The notes: generated by a model not told the origin, from the letters alone. A stretch of 58,950 nucleotides of DNA from Candidatus Zixiibacteriota bacterium (GCA_020348065.1 CP070742.1:2605539-2664488), one strand, 5' to 3'; shown: positions 6,506 through 16,193, numbered from the stretch's first letter. Numbers and translations are program-made.

Positions 6506-8221
6506 ATGCGCTGGACTAAGACTTATATACCGACCTTGCGGGAAGACCCCGCCGACGCCGTTATAGACTCGCATAAACTGCTCTTAAGAGCCGGGCTGGT
6601 TCGCCAGCTTACGGCCGGCGTTTATACCTATCTGCCGCTGATGCAGAAAGTTCTTCAAAAGATTGTTGAAATTGTCAGGGAAGAGATGGACGCTTCCGGG
6701 GCTATCGAGGTTACTATGCCGGTGCTTCATCCAGCGGAGATATGGCAGAAATCGGGCCGCTGGGAGGTTCTGGGTAAAGAGCAGATGCGGATGAAGGACC
6801 GGCACAACAGGGACCTGGTGCTGGGCGCAACCCACGAAGAGGCCATAACCACCATGGTTCGCGGAGAGCTGAAAAGCTATCGTCAGGTGCCAATGAATAT
6901 GTACCAGATACAGGTCAAATTCCGGGATGAAATACGTCCCCGGTTCGGGCTTATGAGAGGCCGCGAGTTTATCATGAAGGACGCTTACACCTTCGATGTT
7001 GATGAAGCCGGACTAAAAGTGGCCTATAATAAAATGGCTGAGGCATATTACAAGATCTTTACCCGCTGCGGATTCAAAATAAAAATGGTCGAATCGGACG
7101 TCGGCGCCATGGGCGGAACCGGTGCGCATGAGTTCATGGTCTTGGTCGATACGGCCGGCGGGGAAGAGGTGATACTCGCCTGTGAGAGGTGCGATTACGC
7201 CGCCAATATCGAAAGGGCTACATCGCTGGTGATGTCGGATGAGCCCTCGAAGGAATCCAAAAAGGAGAAGGCCCTGGTTCATACTCCAAACATGAAGACG
7301 GTTGAGGAAGTAACTTCTTTTCTAAAGGTCGGCCCGGAAAGGTTGATAAAAACTTTACTTTATCAGTCCGACGGCGAAACGGTGGCGGCGCTGATACGCG
7401 GTGATCGCGATATAAACGAAATCAAACTGAAAAACCATCTCCGCTGCCTGGAGCTGGAGATGTCGCCCCCCGATATCGTGATGAAGGTAACCGGCGCCCT
7501 GGTAGGTTACGCCGGACCCATCGGCCTTTCGGGAGTGAGAATTATCGCCGATCCCGAGGTGAAATCGATGGTGAATTTCGTAGTGGGCGCCAACAAGGAC
7601 GATACCCATATAATTAACGTTAATATCAACGATTTTACAATCGATGAAGTAACAGAAATCCGCAAAGCCGAGGCGGGGGAGATATGCCCCCGATGCAATC
7701 AGGGCAGGTTGAGTGCGTATTCCGGCATAGAGGTGGGCAATATCTTCATGCTGGGGACCAAATACTCTAAAGCGCTTGACGCCATGTATGTCGACGCCGA
7801 AGGAAACGAAAAACCGTTTGTCATGGGATCGTACGGCATAGGGATAACCCGTACCGCCCAGGCCGCGATCGAGGCGTTTCATGATAAAAAGGGTATCATC
7901 TGGCCCAAGACAATAGCGCCGTATGATTTTCATATCATCCCCATTAATATTGAAGACGAAGAGCAGAAGAGGATCTCCTTCGATTTATATGAAAAGTTGA
8001 AAGAACTCGGTTTCAGTGTCCTTATCGACGACCGCAATGAAAGACCCGGCGTGAAATTCAACGACGCCGACCTCGTCGGTATTCCGGTCAGGATATCGGT
8101 GGGCGAGCGGGGATTGAAGGAAGGCGCCGTCGAAATAGTAATACGCCGCACAATGGAGGTTGAGAAAGCGCCGGTCGAAAAGGCCGCATCCCGGGCCACC
8201 GAGATCTGGGAAAATCTTTAA
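6506..8221 (+). CDS. proS: Prolyl-tRNA synthetase (bacterial type)
   Basis: 571-aa class II aminoacyl-tRNA synthetase charging tRNA-Pro. Motif 1 region lies at residues ~40-75, motif 2 is FRDEIRPRFGLMRGREF at ~137-153, and motif 3 is GSYGIGITRTAQAAIE at ~437-452. The stretch of about 150 residues between motifs 2 and 3 corresponds to the YbaK-like editing insertion (it contains LIRGDRDINEIKL), so this is the long bacterial form that clears mischarged Ala. The C-terminal anticodon-binding domain begins near residue 470. The start ATG is preceded by a weak AGGT at 6499. It precedes the rimP-nusA operon but is separated by a leader hairpin. Confidence 0.96.
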   Translation: MRWTKTYIPTLREDPADAVIDSHKLLLRAGLVRQLTAGVYTYLPLMQKVLQKIVEIVREEMDASGAIEVTMPVLHPAEIWQKSGRWEVLGKEQMRMKDRHNRDLVLGATHEEAITTMVRGELKSYRQVPMNMYQIQVKFRDEIRPRFGLMRGREFIMKDAYTFDVDEAGLKVAYNKMAEAYYKIFTRCGFKIKMVESDVGAMGGTGAHEFMVLVDTAGGEEVILACERCDYAANIERATSLVMSDEPSKESKKEKALVHTPNMKTVEEVTSFLKVGPERLIKTLLYQSDGETVAALIRGDRDINEIKLKNHLRCLELEMSPPDIVMKVTGALVGYAGPIGLSGVRIIADPEVKSMVNFVVGANKDDTHIINVNINDFTIDEVTEIRKAEAGEICPRCNQGRLSAYSGIEVGNIFMLGTKYSKALDAMYVDAEGNEKPFVMGSYGIGITRTAQAAIEAFHDKKGIIWPKTIAPYDFHIIPINIEDEEQKRISFDLYEKLKELGFSVLIDDRNERPGVKFNDADLVGIPVRISVGERGLKEGAVEIVIRRTMEVEKAPVEKAASRATEIWENL

Positions 8222-8268
8222 AAAACGCTTGCTTTTAATAAGTTAAAGGGGTATTATTTGAGGTTCGG

Positions 8269-8291
8269 GAGTGGGTGTGACCCACTCTTTT
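8269..8291 (+). promoter_or_regulatory. rimP-leader-like hairpin
   Basis: GAGTGGG-TGTGA-CCCACTC with a perfect 7-bp stem followed by TTTT, located 24 nt upstream of the rimP start. The same kind of terminator-like stem precedes rimP in many bacteria (rimP-leader). It could attenuate the operon or end the proS transcript. Confidence 0.6.
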
Positions 8292-8314
8292 GGCTATTGA
8301 TCGGGAGTTTTTCG

Positions 8315-8764
8315 GTGAGGCGACCGGATCTGGAAATGTTAAAAAAGCGGCTCGGAACAATTGTGGAGTCTCTGGGGTTTGAACTGGCGGAGGTTTCGGC
8401 GCCTGTCGTTGGCGGCAGATTGACCCTTCGGCTTTTCGTGTATTCGCCCGATGGGGTAACCCTTGACGATTGCGCCGCCATCAGCAGGACGGTATCCGGG
8501 AAACTCGATAGTGATGATCCCATCGAGGGGAGATATACGCTGGAGGTATCGTCCCTGGGTTTGGACAGGCCGCTTTTATCAGAAAAAGATTACCGAAGAC
8601 GGATAGGGGAGCAGGTAAAGATCACTTTTTACGATGGCGGGAAGAAGAATTCCGTGTCCGGTATTTTGAAAAATATCGATGAGAAGATGATTGAAATCGA
8701 AAACAAGGACGAAATTGTAAAGGTTCCTGTTAAGGCTAATCCTCGCGGCAAGATAATTATTTAG
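8315..8764 (+). CDS. rimP: Ribosome maturation factor RimP
   Basis: 149-aa 30S assembly factor, first gene of the nusA-infB operon. N-terminal domain: LGTIVESLGFELAEV and LRLFVYSPDGVTLDDCAAISR. Then comes LEVSSLGLDRPL, the signature that follows the alpha/beta domain, and a C-terminal SH3-like domain. I use GTG at 8315 with GGGAG 7 nt upstream; the frame extends to 8258 but that stretch is the leader hairpin. It ends 25 nt before nusA. Confidence 0.93.
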   Translation: MRRPDLEMLKKRLGTIVESLGFELAEVSAPVVGGRLTLRLFVYSPDGVTLDDCAAISRTVSGKLDSDDPIEGRYTLEVSSLGLDRPLLSEKDYRRRIGEQVKITFYDGGKKNSVSGILKNIDEKMIEIENKDEIVKVPVKANPRGKIII

Positions 8765-8789
8765 CGTGGGTTTTAACAGGGAGGAAAAA

Positions 8790-10142
8790 ATGAATTACGA
8801 TATAATAGAAGCTTTCGGGCAGATCGCCGCGGAGAAAAACCTGGCCCTCGATTATGTGCTTGAAACCGTGGAATCGGCCTTGATTTCGGCGGTTAAGAAA
8901 AAGTATCCCAGCGTCGAGGATAATATCAGGGTGGAGATCAATCGCAGCGAAGGCGAGATAAACGTTTACATGACTAAAGAGGTTGTCGAGAAAGTCAACG
9001 ATCCCGGTCTCCAGATGACTGTAGAGGAAGCATCAGAGTTTTACGAAGATGTTGAGGTAGGGCAGCAACTCGAGGTGCCTCTTCCTTTCGAGGAATTCGG
9101 CAGGAATGCCATCGCCACCGCCAAGCAGATCCTGATCCAGAAAGTAAGGGAAGCCGAAAGGGAGAAAATATTTAACGATTTCAAGGATAAAGTCAACCAG
9201 TTGATAACGGGAAATGTTCAACAGGTCGAAAAATCCGGCATTCTGGTTAACCTGGGCAGGGCGGAGGCTATTATCCCGCTGCGGGAGATGATTAAAAAGG
9301 AAAAATTCAGGCAGGGTGATCGAATCAGGGCTATTATTACGGACGTGCAGAATTCCAATCGCGGGCCGCAGATATCGCTATCGCGGGCGTCGGACGATTT
9401 TCTCCGTAAACTTTTCGAGCATGAGGTGCCCGAAATCGCCGAGAAAATCATCGACATAAAGGCCATAGCAAGAGAAGCGGGTGAACGTTCAAAAGTGGCG
9501 GTATACTCCAACGACGATAGAATCGACGCGGTCGGCGCGTGCGTGGGGGTTAAAGGCGTCAGGGTTCAAAATATCGTAAGGGAGTTGAATAATGAGAGAA
9601 TAGATATTGTTCCCTGGTCCTCCGAACCGATGATATTCGTCACCAAGGCCCTGGCCCCCGCCAAAATCGCCAGCGTCGATGTTTTTCCGGAAGATTCCAA
9701 GATGCTGGTCGCGGTAGCTGACGACAAACTTTCGCTGGCAATAGGCAAAGCGGGGCAGAACGCACGGCTGGCGGCCAAATTGACGGGGTGGAAAATAAAT
9801 ATTATGTCGGAAACCGAATACGAAGCCCTGAAGAAATCTGAAGAGGAAGAGAGGATAGATATCGAAGCGGTCACCGATATCGCTCCCAGGATGATCCAGA
9901 AATTGATTCAGGCCGGCTTCGAAACTGCGCAGGATGTGGTAGGGGCGAATATTGAGAAACTAATGAAGATTGAGGGTATCGGAGAAAAAACCGCGCAGAA
10001 ATTAAGAGCCCTCTGTGAAGCGGCGATATCCACGGCCGCCGAAGAGAGAGCCGTGCTAATGGCCGAGGAAAGCGACGCTTCGCCGGGAGAAATGGAGTTT
10101 TCTCCGGACGATGAAGTTGCTCCGAGAATGGAGGATTATTAA
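8790..10142 (+). CDS. nusA: Transcription termination/antitermination factor NusA
   Basis: 450-aa RNA polymerase-associated factor for pausing, termination and antitermination. N-terminal RNAP-binding domain residues 1-125, S1 domain about 130-200 (GILVNLGRAEAIIP), then two KH domains (DDRIDAVGACVGVKG; LSLAIGKAGQNARLAAKL). A helix-hairpin-helix region lies near 355-405 (IEKLMKIEGIGEKTAQKL), and the tail is acidic. Start: ATG at 8790 behind GGGAGG at good distance. The stop codon overlaps the next start (TAATG). Confidence 0.97.
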   Translation: MNYDIIEAFGQIAAEKNLALDYVLETVESALISAVKKKYPSVEDNIRVEINRSEGEINVYMTKEVVEKVNDPGLQMTVEEASEFYEDVEVGQQLEVPLPFEEFGRNAIATAKQILIQKVREAEREKIFNDFKDKVNQLITGNVQQVEKSGILVNLGRAEAIIPLREMIKKEKFRQGDRIRAIITDVQNSNRGPQISLSRASDDFLRKLFEHEVPEIAEKIIDIKAIAREAGERSKVAVYSNDDRIDAVGACVGVKGVRVQNIVRELNNERIDIVPWSSEPMIFVTKALAPAKIASVDVFPEDSKMLVAVADDKLSLAIGKAGQNARLAAKLTGWKINIMSETEYEALKKSEEEERIDIEAVTDIAPRMIQKLIQAGFETAQDVVGANIEKLMKIEGIGEKTAQKLRALCEAAISTAAEERAVLMAEESDASPGEMEFSPDDEVAPRMEDY

Positions 10143-10444
10143 TGGAAAAACTTATCGGCTTACTGCATTTATGCAGGAAAGCCGGGAAGTTGAAAATCGG
10201 GCAGAAAGCCGTTCTTTCCCTGCGTACGGGAGTTCATCAACCCTTGATTCTCATGGCTGTTGACGCAGGTTCGGGATTGAAAAGAAAATTGGCGGGATGC
10301 GGGACTCTTACTGTCGGATGGTCGTCGGAGAAAATAGGCGTGATTCTCGGCAGGGAAAAGGTATCTGTTCTGGGGATTACCGACTGCGGTTTTGCCGCCG
10401 AAATTAAGAATGTTATGAAGTCGGAAGGGCTTCTGGTGATTTAA
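10142..10444 (+). CDS. L7Ae-family RNA-binding protein (YlxQ-like)
   Basis: 100-aa protein at the position where ylxQ/rplGA sits between nusA and infB. The L7Ae-like core shows as LIGLLHLCRKAGKLKIGQKAV, a putative ligand-binding region LILMAVDAGSGLK, and VSVLGITDCGFAAEI at the C-terminal end. Family members bind kink-turn or related RNA. Translationally coupled to nusA by a one-base overlap (TAATG). Confidence 0.85.
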   Translation: MEKLIGLLHLCRKAGKLKIGQKAVLSLRTGVHQPLILMAVDAGSGLKRKLAGCGTLTVGWSSEKIGVILGREKVSVLGITDCGFAAEIKNVMKSEGLLVI

Positions 10445-10481
10445 AGTTTGATATTATAAAGTGGATTTCGGGCAGGTAGTT

Positions 10482-12722
10482 ATGGCGAAAAAGAGAATTT
10501 ATGAACTCGCAAAAGAATATAATGTTTCTTCCAAGGCAATGTTGAATATAATCAAAGAGCTTGGCTTTACCGTAAAATCGCATTCCTCCACCGCGGATGA
10601 ACAGATATTATTGGCGGTTAAAAAGAAGTTTGCCTCTGAGAAAGAAGAAGTAAAAAAGGAAATCGAAAAAAAGAAGGAGAAGGCGAAAGCTCGCAAGATA
10701 ATCGAAGAGGATGAGCTATCCCGTAAAAAGGCCATCGAGCGCAAAATGCAGGCTGAATTACGCAAGGTCAGGAAAAAAGATATTAAAAAATTCGATACCA
10801 GACTGACCGCCAAAAAGAAAAAAGACCGTCGCAGAAAGAAAAAAGAACGCGTGGTTGATCTGAAAGCCGTAAAGGCAACTTTTAAAAAGACCATGTCCAG
10901 CCTCGACGTCGCCAAAAAGAAAAAGTATAGAAGATCTGATACCCGATTGGGAGAGGAAGTCGGAGTCGAGGAGGACGGCAAAGTATTAAAGGTTACCGAG
11001 TATATGACGCTTTCAGAACTCGCCGATTTAATGGGTGTAAAGCCCGCCGTTCTTGTCGCCAAGTGCATGGAACTCGGAACCATGGCCACCATCAATCAAA
11101 GACTCGATCTGGATACCATCGGCACCCTTGCTCTCGAATTCGGATTTACCGTAGAGGAATCCAAATTGGTGGGCGAGGAAGAGGATGAGGTGGAGGTGGA
11201 AGCCGAGCTCGAAACACGTTCCCCGGTGGTGACCATCATGGGACATGTCGATCACGGCAAAACTTCCCTGCTTGATTTCATAAGGGAATCGAACATAATC
11301 GCGGGCGAATCGGGAGGCATTACACAGCATATAGGGGCATACGAAGTGAAACTGCCGAACGGCAATATAACCTTTCTGGATACTCCCGGACATCAGGCGT
11401 TTTCCTCAATGAGGGCGCGGGGGGCTCATGTCACCGACATAGTGGTCCTGGTTATCGCCGCCGACGATGCGGTCATGCCTCAGACGGTTGAGGCAATCGA
11501 TCACGCCCGCGCTGCCGGCGTGCCCATAATAGTCGCAATAAACAAAATCGATCTTCCCGCCGCAAACCCCGAAAGGATTAAAGAACAGCTCACAAAACAT
11601 AATCTCCTTGCTGAGGATTGGGGTGGCAAGACGGTAATGGTCGAAATTTCGGCCAAAAAAGGCCAGAATGTTGACAAACTGCTCGAAATGATTCTTTTAC
11701 AAACGGAGATGATGGATCTAAAGGCGGCAAGGAACACCAAAGCCAGAGGCACCATAGTAGAATCCAGGCTTGATCGCGGCAAGGGTCCGGTCTGCACGGT
11801 TCTGATTCAGAAGGGAACCCTCATGGTTGGTGATTCATTTGTTACCGGCACTCATTTCGGAAGAATCAGGGCGATGTTGAATGAGAGAGGAACAGCCGTG
11901 GAGGAAGCTCCTCCGTCCACCCCGGTATTGATTCTGGGATCCAACGGGGTCCCCCAGGCCGGCGATTCGTTCGGTGTCGTTGACGGAGAGAGCGAAGCCA
12001 GAATAATCGCCCAGAAAAGATTGAGGCTCAAAAGGGAAAAAGATTTCAGGTATCTTAAGAGAATGACATTGACTGAAGTTTACGACCGTATCAAGGAAGG
12101 TCAAATACGTGATCTAAATCTAATTATCAAAGGCGACGTTGACGGTTCGGTCGAGGCCTTGTCGGACGCTCTCGGGGCGATACAGCATCCGGAAGTACAA
12201 ATAAATATCATTCGTCGGAGCGTCGGAGATATTTCCGAATCCGACGTGCTTCTGGCGGCGGCCTCTCAGGCCGTCATTATCGGATTTCACGTGCGGGCTG
12301 AATCCAAGGCGGCCGAACTCGCCGTGAAGGAAAAAGTGGATATCAGATTTTATAAAATCATATATGAGGCGGAATCGGATATCAAAGCCGCGCTTGAGGG
12401 ATTGCTCGCTCCGGAAATCATAAAGATCGAGATCGGCGAAGCGGAAGTGAGACAGGTATTCAAAGTACCCAAAATCGGATTTATTGCCGGCAGCTTTGTA
12501 AAAAACGGAACCGTGAAACGCGGCGCGCTTGTCGAATCATATCGCAACGAGGAACTTCTGGGAAAAGGAAAAATATCATCGTTAAAGAGATTTAAAGATG
12601 ACGTAAGGGAAGTAGCGTCCGGATACGAATGCGGTATCGGCATAGAACCCTTCCCGGATTTGATTGAAGGCGATATGATCAGAGTCTACCAGGAAATCGA
12701 AGAGGCTCGGAAACTCGAATAA
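10482..12722 (+). CDS. infB: Translation initiation factor IF-2
   Basis: 746-aa GTPase that delivers initiator tRNA and promotes subunit joining. The N-terminus has the IF2N helix (IYELAKEYNVSSKAML) followed by a ~90-residue Lys/Arg-rich linker. A second IF2N-like segment lies near 175-220. The G domain starts near 250: G1 GHVDHGKTS, G3 DTPGHQAF, G4 NKID, G5 ISAKKG. Domains II-IV follow, including the C-terminal EVRQVFKVPKIGFIAGS region. Start: ATG at 10482 after GGCAGG; the upstream in-frame GTG at 10461 has no better site. Confidence 0.97.
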   Translation: MAKKRIYELAKEYNVSSKAMLNIIKELGFTVKSHSSTADEQILLAVKKKFASEKEEVKKEIEKKKEKAKARKIIEEDELSRKKAIERKMQAELRKVRKKDIKKFDTRLTAKKKKDRRRKKKERVVDLKAVKATFKKTMSSLDVAKKKKYRRSDTRLGEEVGVEEDGKVLKVTEYMTLSELADLMGVKPAVLVAKCMELGTMATINQRLDLDTIGTLALEFGFTVEESKLVGEEEDEVEVEAELETRSPVVTIMGHVDHGKTSLLDFIRESNIIAGESGGITQHIGAYEVKLPNGNITFLDTPGHQAFSSMRARGAHVTDIVVLVIAADDAVMPQTVEAIDHARAAGVPIIVAINKIDLPAANPERIKEQLTKHNLLAEDWGGKTVMVEISAKKGQNVDKLLEMILLQTEMMDLKAARNTKARGTIVESRLDRGKGPVCTVLIQKGTLMVGDSFVTGTHFGRIRAMLNERGTAVEEAPPSTPVLILGSNGVPQAGDSFGVVDGESEARIIAQKRLRLKREKDFRYLKRMTLTEVYDRIKEGQIRDLNLIIKGDVDGSVEALSDALGAIQHPEVQINIIRRSVGDISESDVLLAAASQAVIIGFHVRAESKAAELAVKEKVDIRFYKIIYEAESDIKAALEGLLAPEIIKIEIGEAEVRQVFKVPKIGFIAGSFVKNGTVKRGALVESYRNEELLGKGKISSLKRFKDDVREVASGYECGIGIEPFPDLIEGDMIRVYQEIEEARKLE

Positions 12723-12736
12723 GCTCAAGTGATAAC

Positions 12737-13018
12737 ATGGTTGTGGCAGTATTGAAAATCTCTTTATCGATACCGCACGCGGGTTCCTTAAAGGATAAGA
12801 GAAGAGTTTTAAAGAGCGTTAAAGATAAATTGCGGAATAAATACAACGTATCAATCGCCGAAATCGGTGATCAGGATGTCTGGAAAACCGCCCGGCTGGG
12901 GATCGCAATTGTCTCCGGCGACTCGACCTATGCCAACGGCGTGATATCGAGAGTACAGGATCTTTGCGCGAATCTTCGAGAAGCCGTTATGACCGAATGC
13001 GAACTGGAATGGCGGTAA
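12737..13018 (+). CDS. DUF503 (YlxP-like) protein
   Basis: 93-aa member of DUF503, a small family that often lies between infB and rbfA. Typical segments are LSIPHAGSLKDKRRVLKSVKDKLRNKYN and VSIAEIGDQDVWKTARLGIAIVS, given here as flanking parts of one alpha/beta domain. A role in ribosome or RNA biology is inferred from context only. It ends one base before rbfA. Confidence 0.9.
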   Translation: MVVAVLKISLSIPHAGSLKDKRRVLKSVKDKLRNKYNVSIAEIGDQDVWKTARLGIAIVSGDSTYANGVISRVQDLCANLREAVMTECELEWR

Positions 13019-13019
13019 A

Positions 13020-13376
13020 ATGAATTTTTCACGAGGTGACAGGCTTCAAAGCCAGATGATAAGAGAACTGGCATTGATCATGGAGGAAGAACTGAAAGAT
13101 CGTCCGCCTTATATGATTACCTTTACCAGGAGCGAGATCTCTAAAGACCTGCGGTACGCCAAGGTGTATTTCTCGGTTCTGGGAGAGGATGACCAAATAG
13201 ATGCCAGCATGGAATTCTTGAAACGTCATGCGGGAATAATAAAAAAAATAATAGGCAAAAGAATGAGATTAAGACACATGCCCGAAATACGTTATATATA
13301 CGATAAAACCGGCGAAAGCGTCTCCAGAATCGGCGAGATTCTGGATCGCCTGAAAAGTGAATCAGATGACGAATAA
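13020..13376 (+). CDS. rbfA: Ribosome-binding factor A
   Basis: 118-aa KH-fold 30S maturation factor. Recognisable by RGDRLQSQMIRELALIMEEE, ISKDLRYAKVYFSVLG, and the C-terminal RMRLRHMPEIRYIYD, which is the family signature near the end. It is tightly packed: ATG one base after the DUF503 stop, and its end overlaps the start of the DHH phosphoesterase. Confidence 0.95.
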   Translation: MNFSRGDRLQSQMIRELALIMEEELKDRPPYMITFTRSEISKDLRYAKVYFSVLGEDDQIDASMEFLKRHAGIIKKIIGKRMRLRHMPEIRYIYDKTGESVSRIGEILDRLKSESDDE

Positions 13377-14343
13377 GCTGGCTGAAATAAACGCGGTTAT
13401 TGAAAAATATAACCGTTTCCTGATAACATCGCATATGGATCCCGACGGTGATTCCATAGGCTCCCAGATGGCGCTCTATTATTCTTTGCTGAATCGCGGC
13501 AAAATTGCGGCGGTTGTCAATCAAGGATCGATTCCGGCGAAATACAGATTTCTGGACTCCGATAATATTATAAAGTTTTCATCGGATAAGCTTCCCTATA
13601 CGCCCGAGGTCGTAATCGTGCTGGAATGTCCTTCGCTGGATAGAATAGGATTCGTCAGGGAATTGATTCCCGAATCGGCGATTTTACTTAACATCGATCA
13701 TCATAACGATACCGAAAACTATGCCCGCGTTAATATCGTGGATAAAGAGAGCAGTGCGGTCGCCGAAATTTTGTATTTCCTGTTTGAAGAAGACGGATCA
13801 AAGATCACTCCCGAAATCGCCAAACAACTTTACGCCGCCATATCATCCGATACCGGGCGATTTCGTTTTGGCTCGACCACCTCTCGAAGTATGTACGTGG
13901 CGTCTAAATTAATCGAAAAAGGAGCCAATCCAAAGGAGATTGCCGACAATCTTTATTCGGGCATGGCGCCCGGTACCATTAAGCTCCTGGGATACACGCT
14001 GGCGAGTTTGAAGATCGAAGCGGGAGGCAAAATCGGTTATTTTGCCATTACCAGGGAAAACTTGAGAAAATCGGGAGCCATGATCGAAAACTCCGAAGGA
14101 TTCGTAGATTTTATTCTATCGATAAACGGGGTAAGAATGGGATTCCTCTTCAAAGAGTTGTCCGACGGTGTGGTTAAAGTATCGGTTAGATCTCAGAACG
14201 GTTATGATTCCGCGGAATTCGCGTCCCTTTTTAACGGCGGCGGTCATACAAACGCGGCCGGATTTTCCAAAAAAGGCGAATTCGGAACCGTTGTAAATAA
14301 CATCATCGAAAAAGCCCGGGAGTATATTCGTGAATGTAACTGA
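13366..14343 (+). CDS. nrnA: DHH/DHHA1 family phosphoesterase (NrnA-like)
   Basis: 325-aa bifunctional oligoribonuclease/pAp phosphatase-type protein. Mn-binding motifs: HMDPDGDSIGS near residue 25, VLECPSLDR, and IDHHNDT near 110. The DHHA1 substrate-binding motif FNGGGHTNAAGF is near residue 290. The family degrades nanoRNAs left by RNase and PNPase action, which suits its operon with pnp. Start: ATG at 13366, inside the rbfA 3' end; a GTG nine bases earlier is possible. Confidence 0.92.
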   Translation: MTNKLAEINAVIEKYNRFLITSHMDPDGDSIGSQMALYYSLLNRGKIAAVVNQGSIPAKYRFLDSDNIIKFSSDKLPYTPEVVIVLECPSLDRIGFVRELIPESAILLNIDHHNDTENYARVNIVDKESSAVAEILYFLFEEDGSKITPEIAKQLYAAISSDTGRFRFGSTTSRSMYVASKLIEKGANPKEIADNLYSGMAPGTIKLLGYTLASLKIEAGGKIGYFAITRENLRKSGAMIENSEGFVDFILSINGVRMGFLFKELSDGVVKVSVRSQNGYDSAEFASLFNGGGHTNAAGFSKKGEFGTVVNNIIEKAREYIRECN

Positions 14344-15280
14344 CGGGATAATTCTTGTCGATAAACCGGCGGGGATGACGTCCCATGATGTAGTGGATTA
14401 TATAAGAAGAGCTTTGAAAATAAAGAGAGTGGGGCATACCGGTATTCTGGACCCCAATGCCACCGGTCTCATGGTAGTGCTTGTCGGTAAAGGTACTCTA
14501 TTGTCGAATTTCCTTACCGGTATGTCGAAAAGATATGTTTCCAGATTCGTATTCGGGCGGGAAACGGATACTTTTGACGCCGACGGTACCGTTGTGGCAT
14601 CATCCAGTCCCGGAAAAATCAGTTCCGGAGATTTCGAGAAATTGCTGGATAATTACAGGGGCGAGGTGGAACAGATTGTCCCTCCTTTTTCCGCCGTCAA
14701 AAGAAACGGGATTGCATCTCACAGGTTGGCGCGCCGCGGGGAAAAGATCAGCCCCAAGCATAAGGTCGTCAGAATCGAGGGAATAAAAATTATCGATTTT
14801 GATTGGCCCGAAGTATCATTGGATATCAGATGTCAATCGGGGACTTATGTCAGGAGTATCGCTCATCAGATAGGCCGGACTCTTGGTTGCGGAGGCTATT
14901 TGAAAAACCTCCGGCGGCTGGGGGTGGGCCCCTTCCAGGTCACCGCGGCGACCACTCTTGAGGAAATTTCAGGCTCCAAGAATATTACAGATATTCTGAA
15001 GCCGTTAAAAAATGCGCTGCCCGCCGCCCCCATGATCGACATTAAGCCGCAGTATTACGGGGCCGTATTGAACGGCCGTCCGCTTTATAAAAAATATATT
15101 AGCGGAGGCAACTATGCGGGCGACGGCGGAGTTTTATCTTTATTAATGGGCCCGGAAAACAAAGTGCTGGCCCTGGCAAACTTGAATATGCACTGGAGGG
15201 TCTTAAATAAACTCGGGCCGTCCGAAATCATGGGATCTTATATTAGGGTGATAGATGAAGGTCGTCTCCGGTCTGAATAA
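14330..15280 (+). CDS. truB: tRNA pseudouridine-55 synthase
   Basis: 316-aa enzyme modifying U55 in the T-loop of tRNA. N-terminal GIILVDKPAGMTSHDVV, then the catalytic motif RVGHTGILDPNATGLMVV with the nucleophilic Asp in LDP, and RCQSGTYVRSIAHQIG. The C-terminal region resembles a short PUA-like extension. GTG start at 14330 overlaps nrnA by 14 bases; no better ATG exists before the conserved N-terminus. Confidence 0.95.
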   Translation: MNVTDGIILVDKPAGMTSHDVVDYIRRALKIKRVGHTGILDPNATGLMVVLVGKGTLLSNFLTGMSKRYVSRFVFGRETDTFDADGTVVASSSPGKISSGDFEKLLDNYRGEVEQIVPPFSAVKRNGIASHRLARRGEKISPKHKVVRIEGIKIIDFDWPEVSLDIRCQSGTYVRSIAHQIGRTLGCGGYLKNLRRLGVGPFQVTAATTLEEISGSKNITDILKPLKNALPAAPMIDIKPQYYGAVLNGRPLYKKYISGGNYAGDGGVLSLLMGPENKVLALANLNMHWRVLNKLGPSEIMGSYIRVIDEGRLRSE

Positions 15281-16181
15281 TATCGAATCCGCGGGATTGA
15301 AAAATGTGGCCGCGACTCTCGGCACTTTCGACGGTGTACATCTCGGCCACAGGAAGATTATAGAAACCTTGATGAAAATCGGCGTGGAGCAAAAACTCAA
15401 CGCCACGCTAATTACATTTAAACCTCACCCGCAGTTGGTTCTTGGAAAAAGAGGCCCCATCGAGCTTTTGACCACGTTTGAAGAAAAGATGAAACTTCTG
15501 GAGAATACCGGTATTGACACGGTGGTCGTACTGGAGTTTAATTCGCAGCTTGCGTCATATCCGCCCGAGGATTTTATAAAGGAGATACTGATAAAAAAAC
15601 TGGATATGAGAGCCCTGGTATTCGGGTATGATCATGCTTTCGGCAAGGATCGCGCCGGCAATAGGGAATTGCTGGAAAATATGGCGAAATTCAATGGATT
15701 TTCATTTACGGTGGTTCCGGAATATAAAATCGACGGCCTTAGACTGAAATCGACCCCTATCAGGAAAGAGTTAAAATCGGGCGATTATAAAAGAGCCGTC
15801 GCGGCGCTGGGATACAATTATTTTATCACCGGAAAAATTATCAAGGGTCACGGGGTCGGGAAAAAGTTGGGATACCCGACTGTAAACCTCGCCCTGCCAT
15901 CGGGAAAACTGTTGCCTAAAGAAGGCGTCTATGCGGCAACAGCGCGTTTTGATGGACAGAATTATGCCGGCATGGCCTATATTGGCCGAAGGCTGACTTT
16001 TGATGACGAAACTATATCGGTCGAGATCAACCTTTTCGATTTTTCCGGCAAAATCGAATCCGATACCGCCGTCCTCGAACTTCTGGAATTTATCAGGCCG
16101 CCGGGGAAATTCGGCTCGCCCGATGAGTTGGCGAGTAAGATAAAAGAAGACGAAAAAACTATCAGGGATAGAATAAATTAG
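15255..16181 (+). CDS. ribF: Bifunctional riboflavin kinase / FAD synthetase
   Basis: 308-aa enzyme making FMN and FAD from riboflavin. The N-terminal nucleotidyltransferase domain has LGTFDGVHLGHRKII (HxGH-type) and VFGYDHAFGKDRAG, followed by the KSTPIRKELKSGD segment. The C-terminal riboflavin-kinase domain has GHGVGKKLGYPTVNLALP and GVYAAT. It overlaps truB by 26 bases and is preceded by GGGTGATAG as ribosome-binding site. The gene order truB-ribF-rpsO is the common bacterial one. Confidence 0.95.
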   Translation: MKVVSGLNNIESAGLKNVAATLGTFDGVHLGHRKIIETLMKIGVEQKLNATLITFKPHPQLVLGKRGPIELLTTFEEKMKLLENTGIDTVVVLEFNSQLASYPPEDFIKEILIKKLDMRALVFGYDHAFGKDRAGNRELLENMAKFNGFSFTVVPEYKIDGLRLKSTPIRKELKSGDYKRAVAALGYNYFITGKIIKGHGVGKKLGYPTVNLALPSGKLLPKEGVYAATARFDGQNYAGMAYIGRRLTFDDETISVEINLFDFSGKIESDTAVLELLEFIRPPGKFGSPDELASKIKEDEKTIRDRIN

Positions 16182-16193
16182 GAGGAATGAAAG

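Noticed and set aside
8258-8314. Upstream extension of rimP
   Set aside because: It covers the leader hairpin; the GTG at 8315 has GGGAG at proper spacing.
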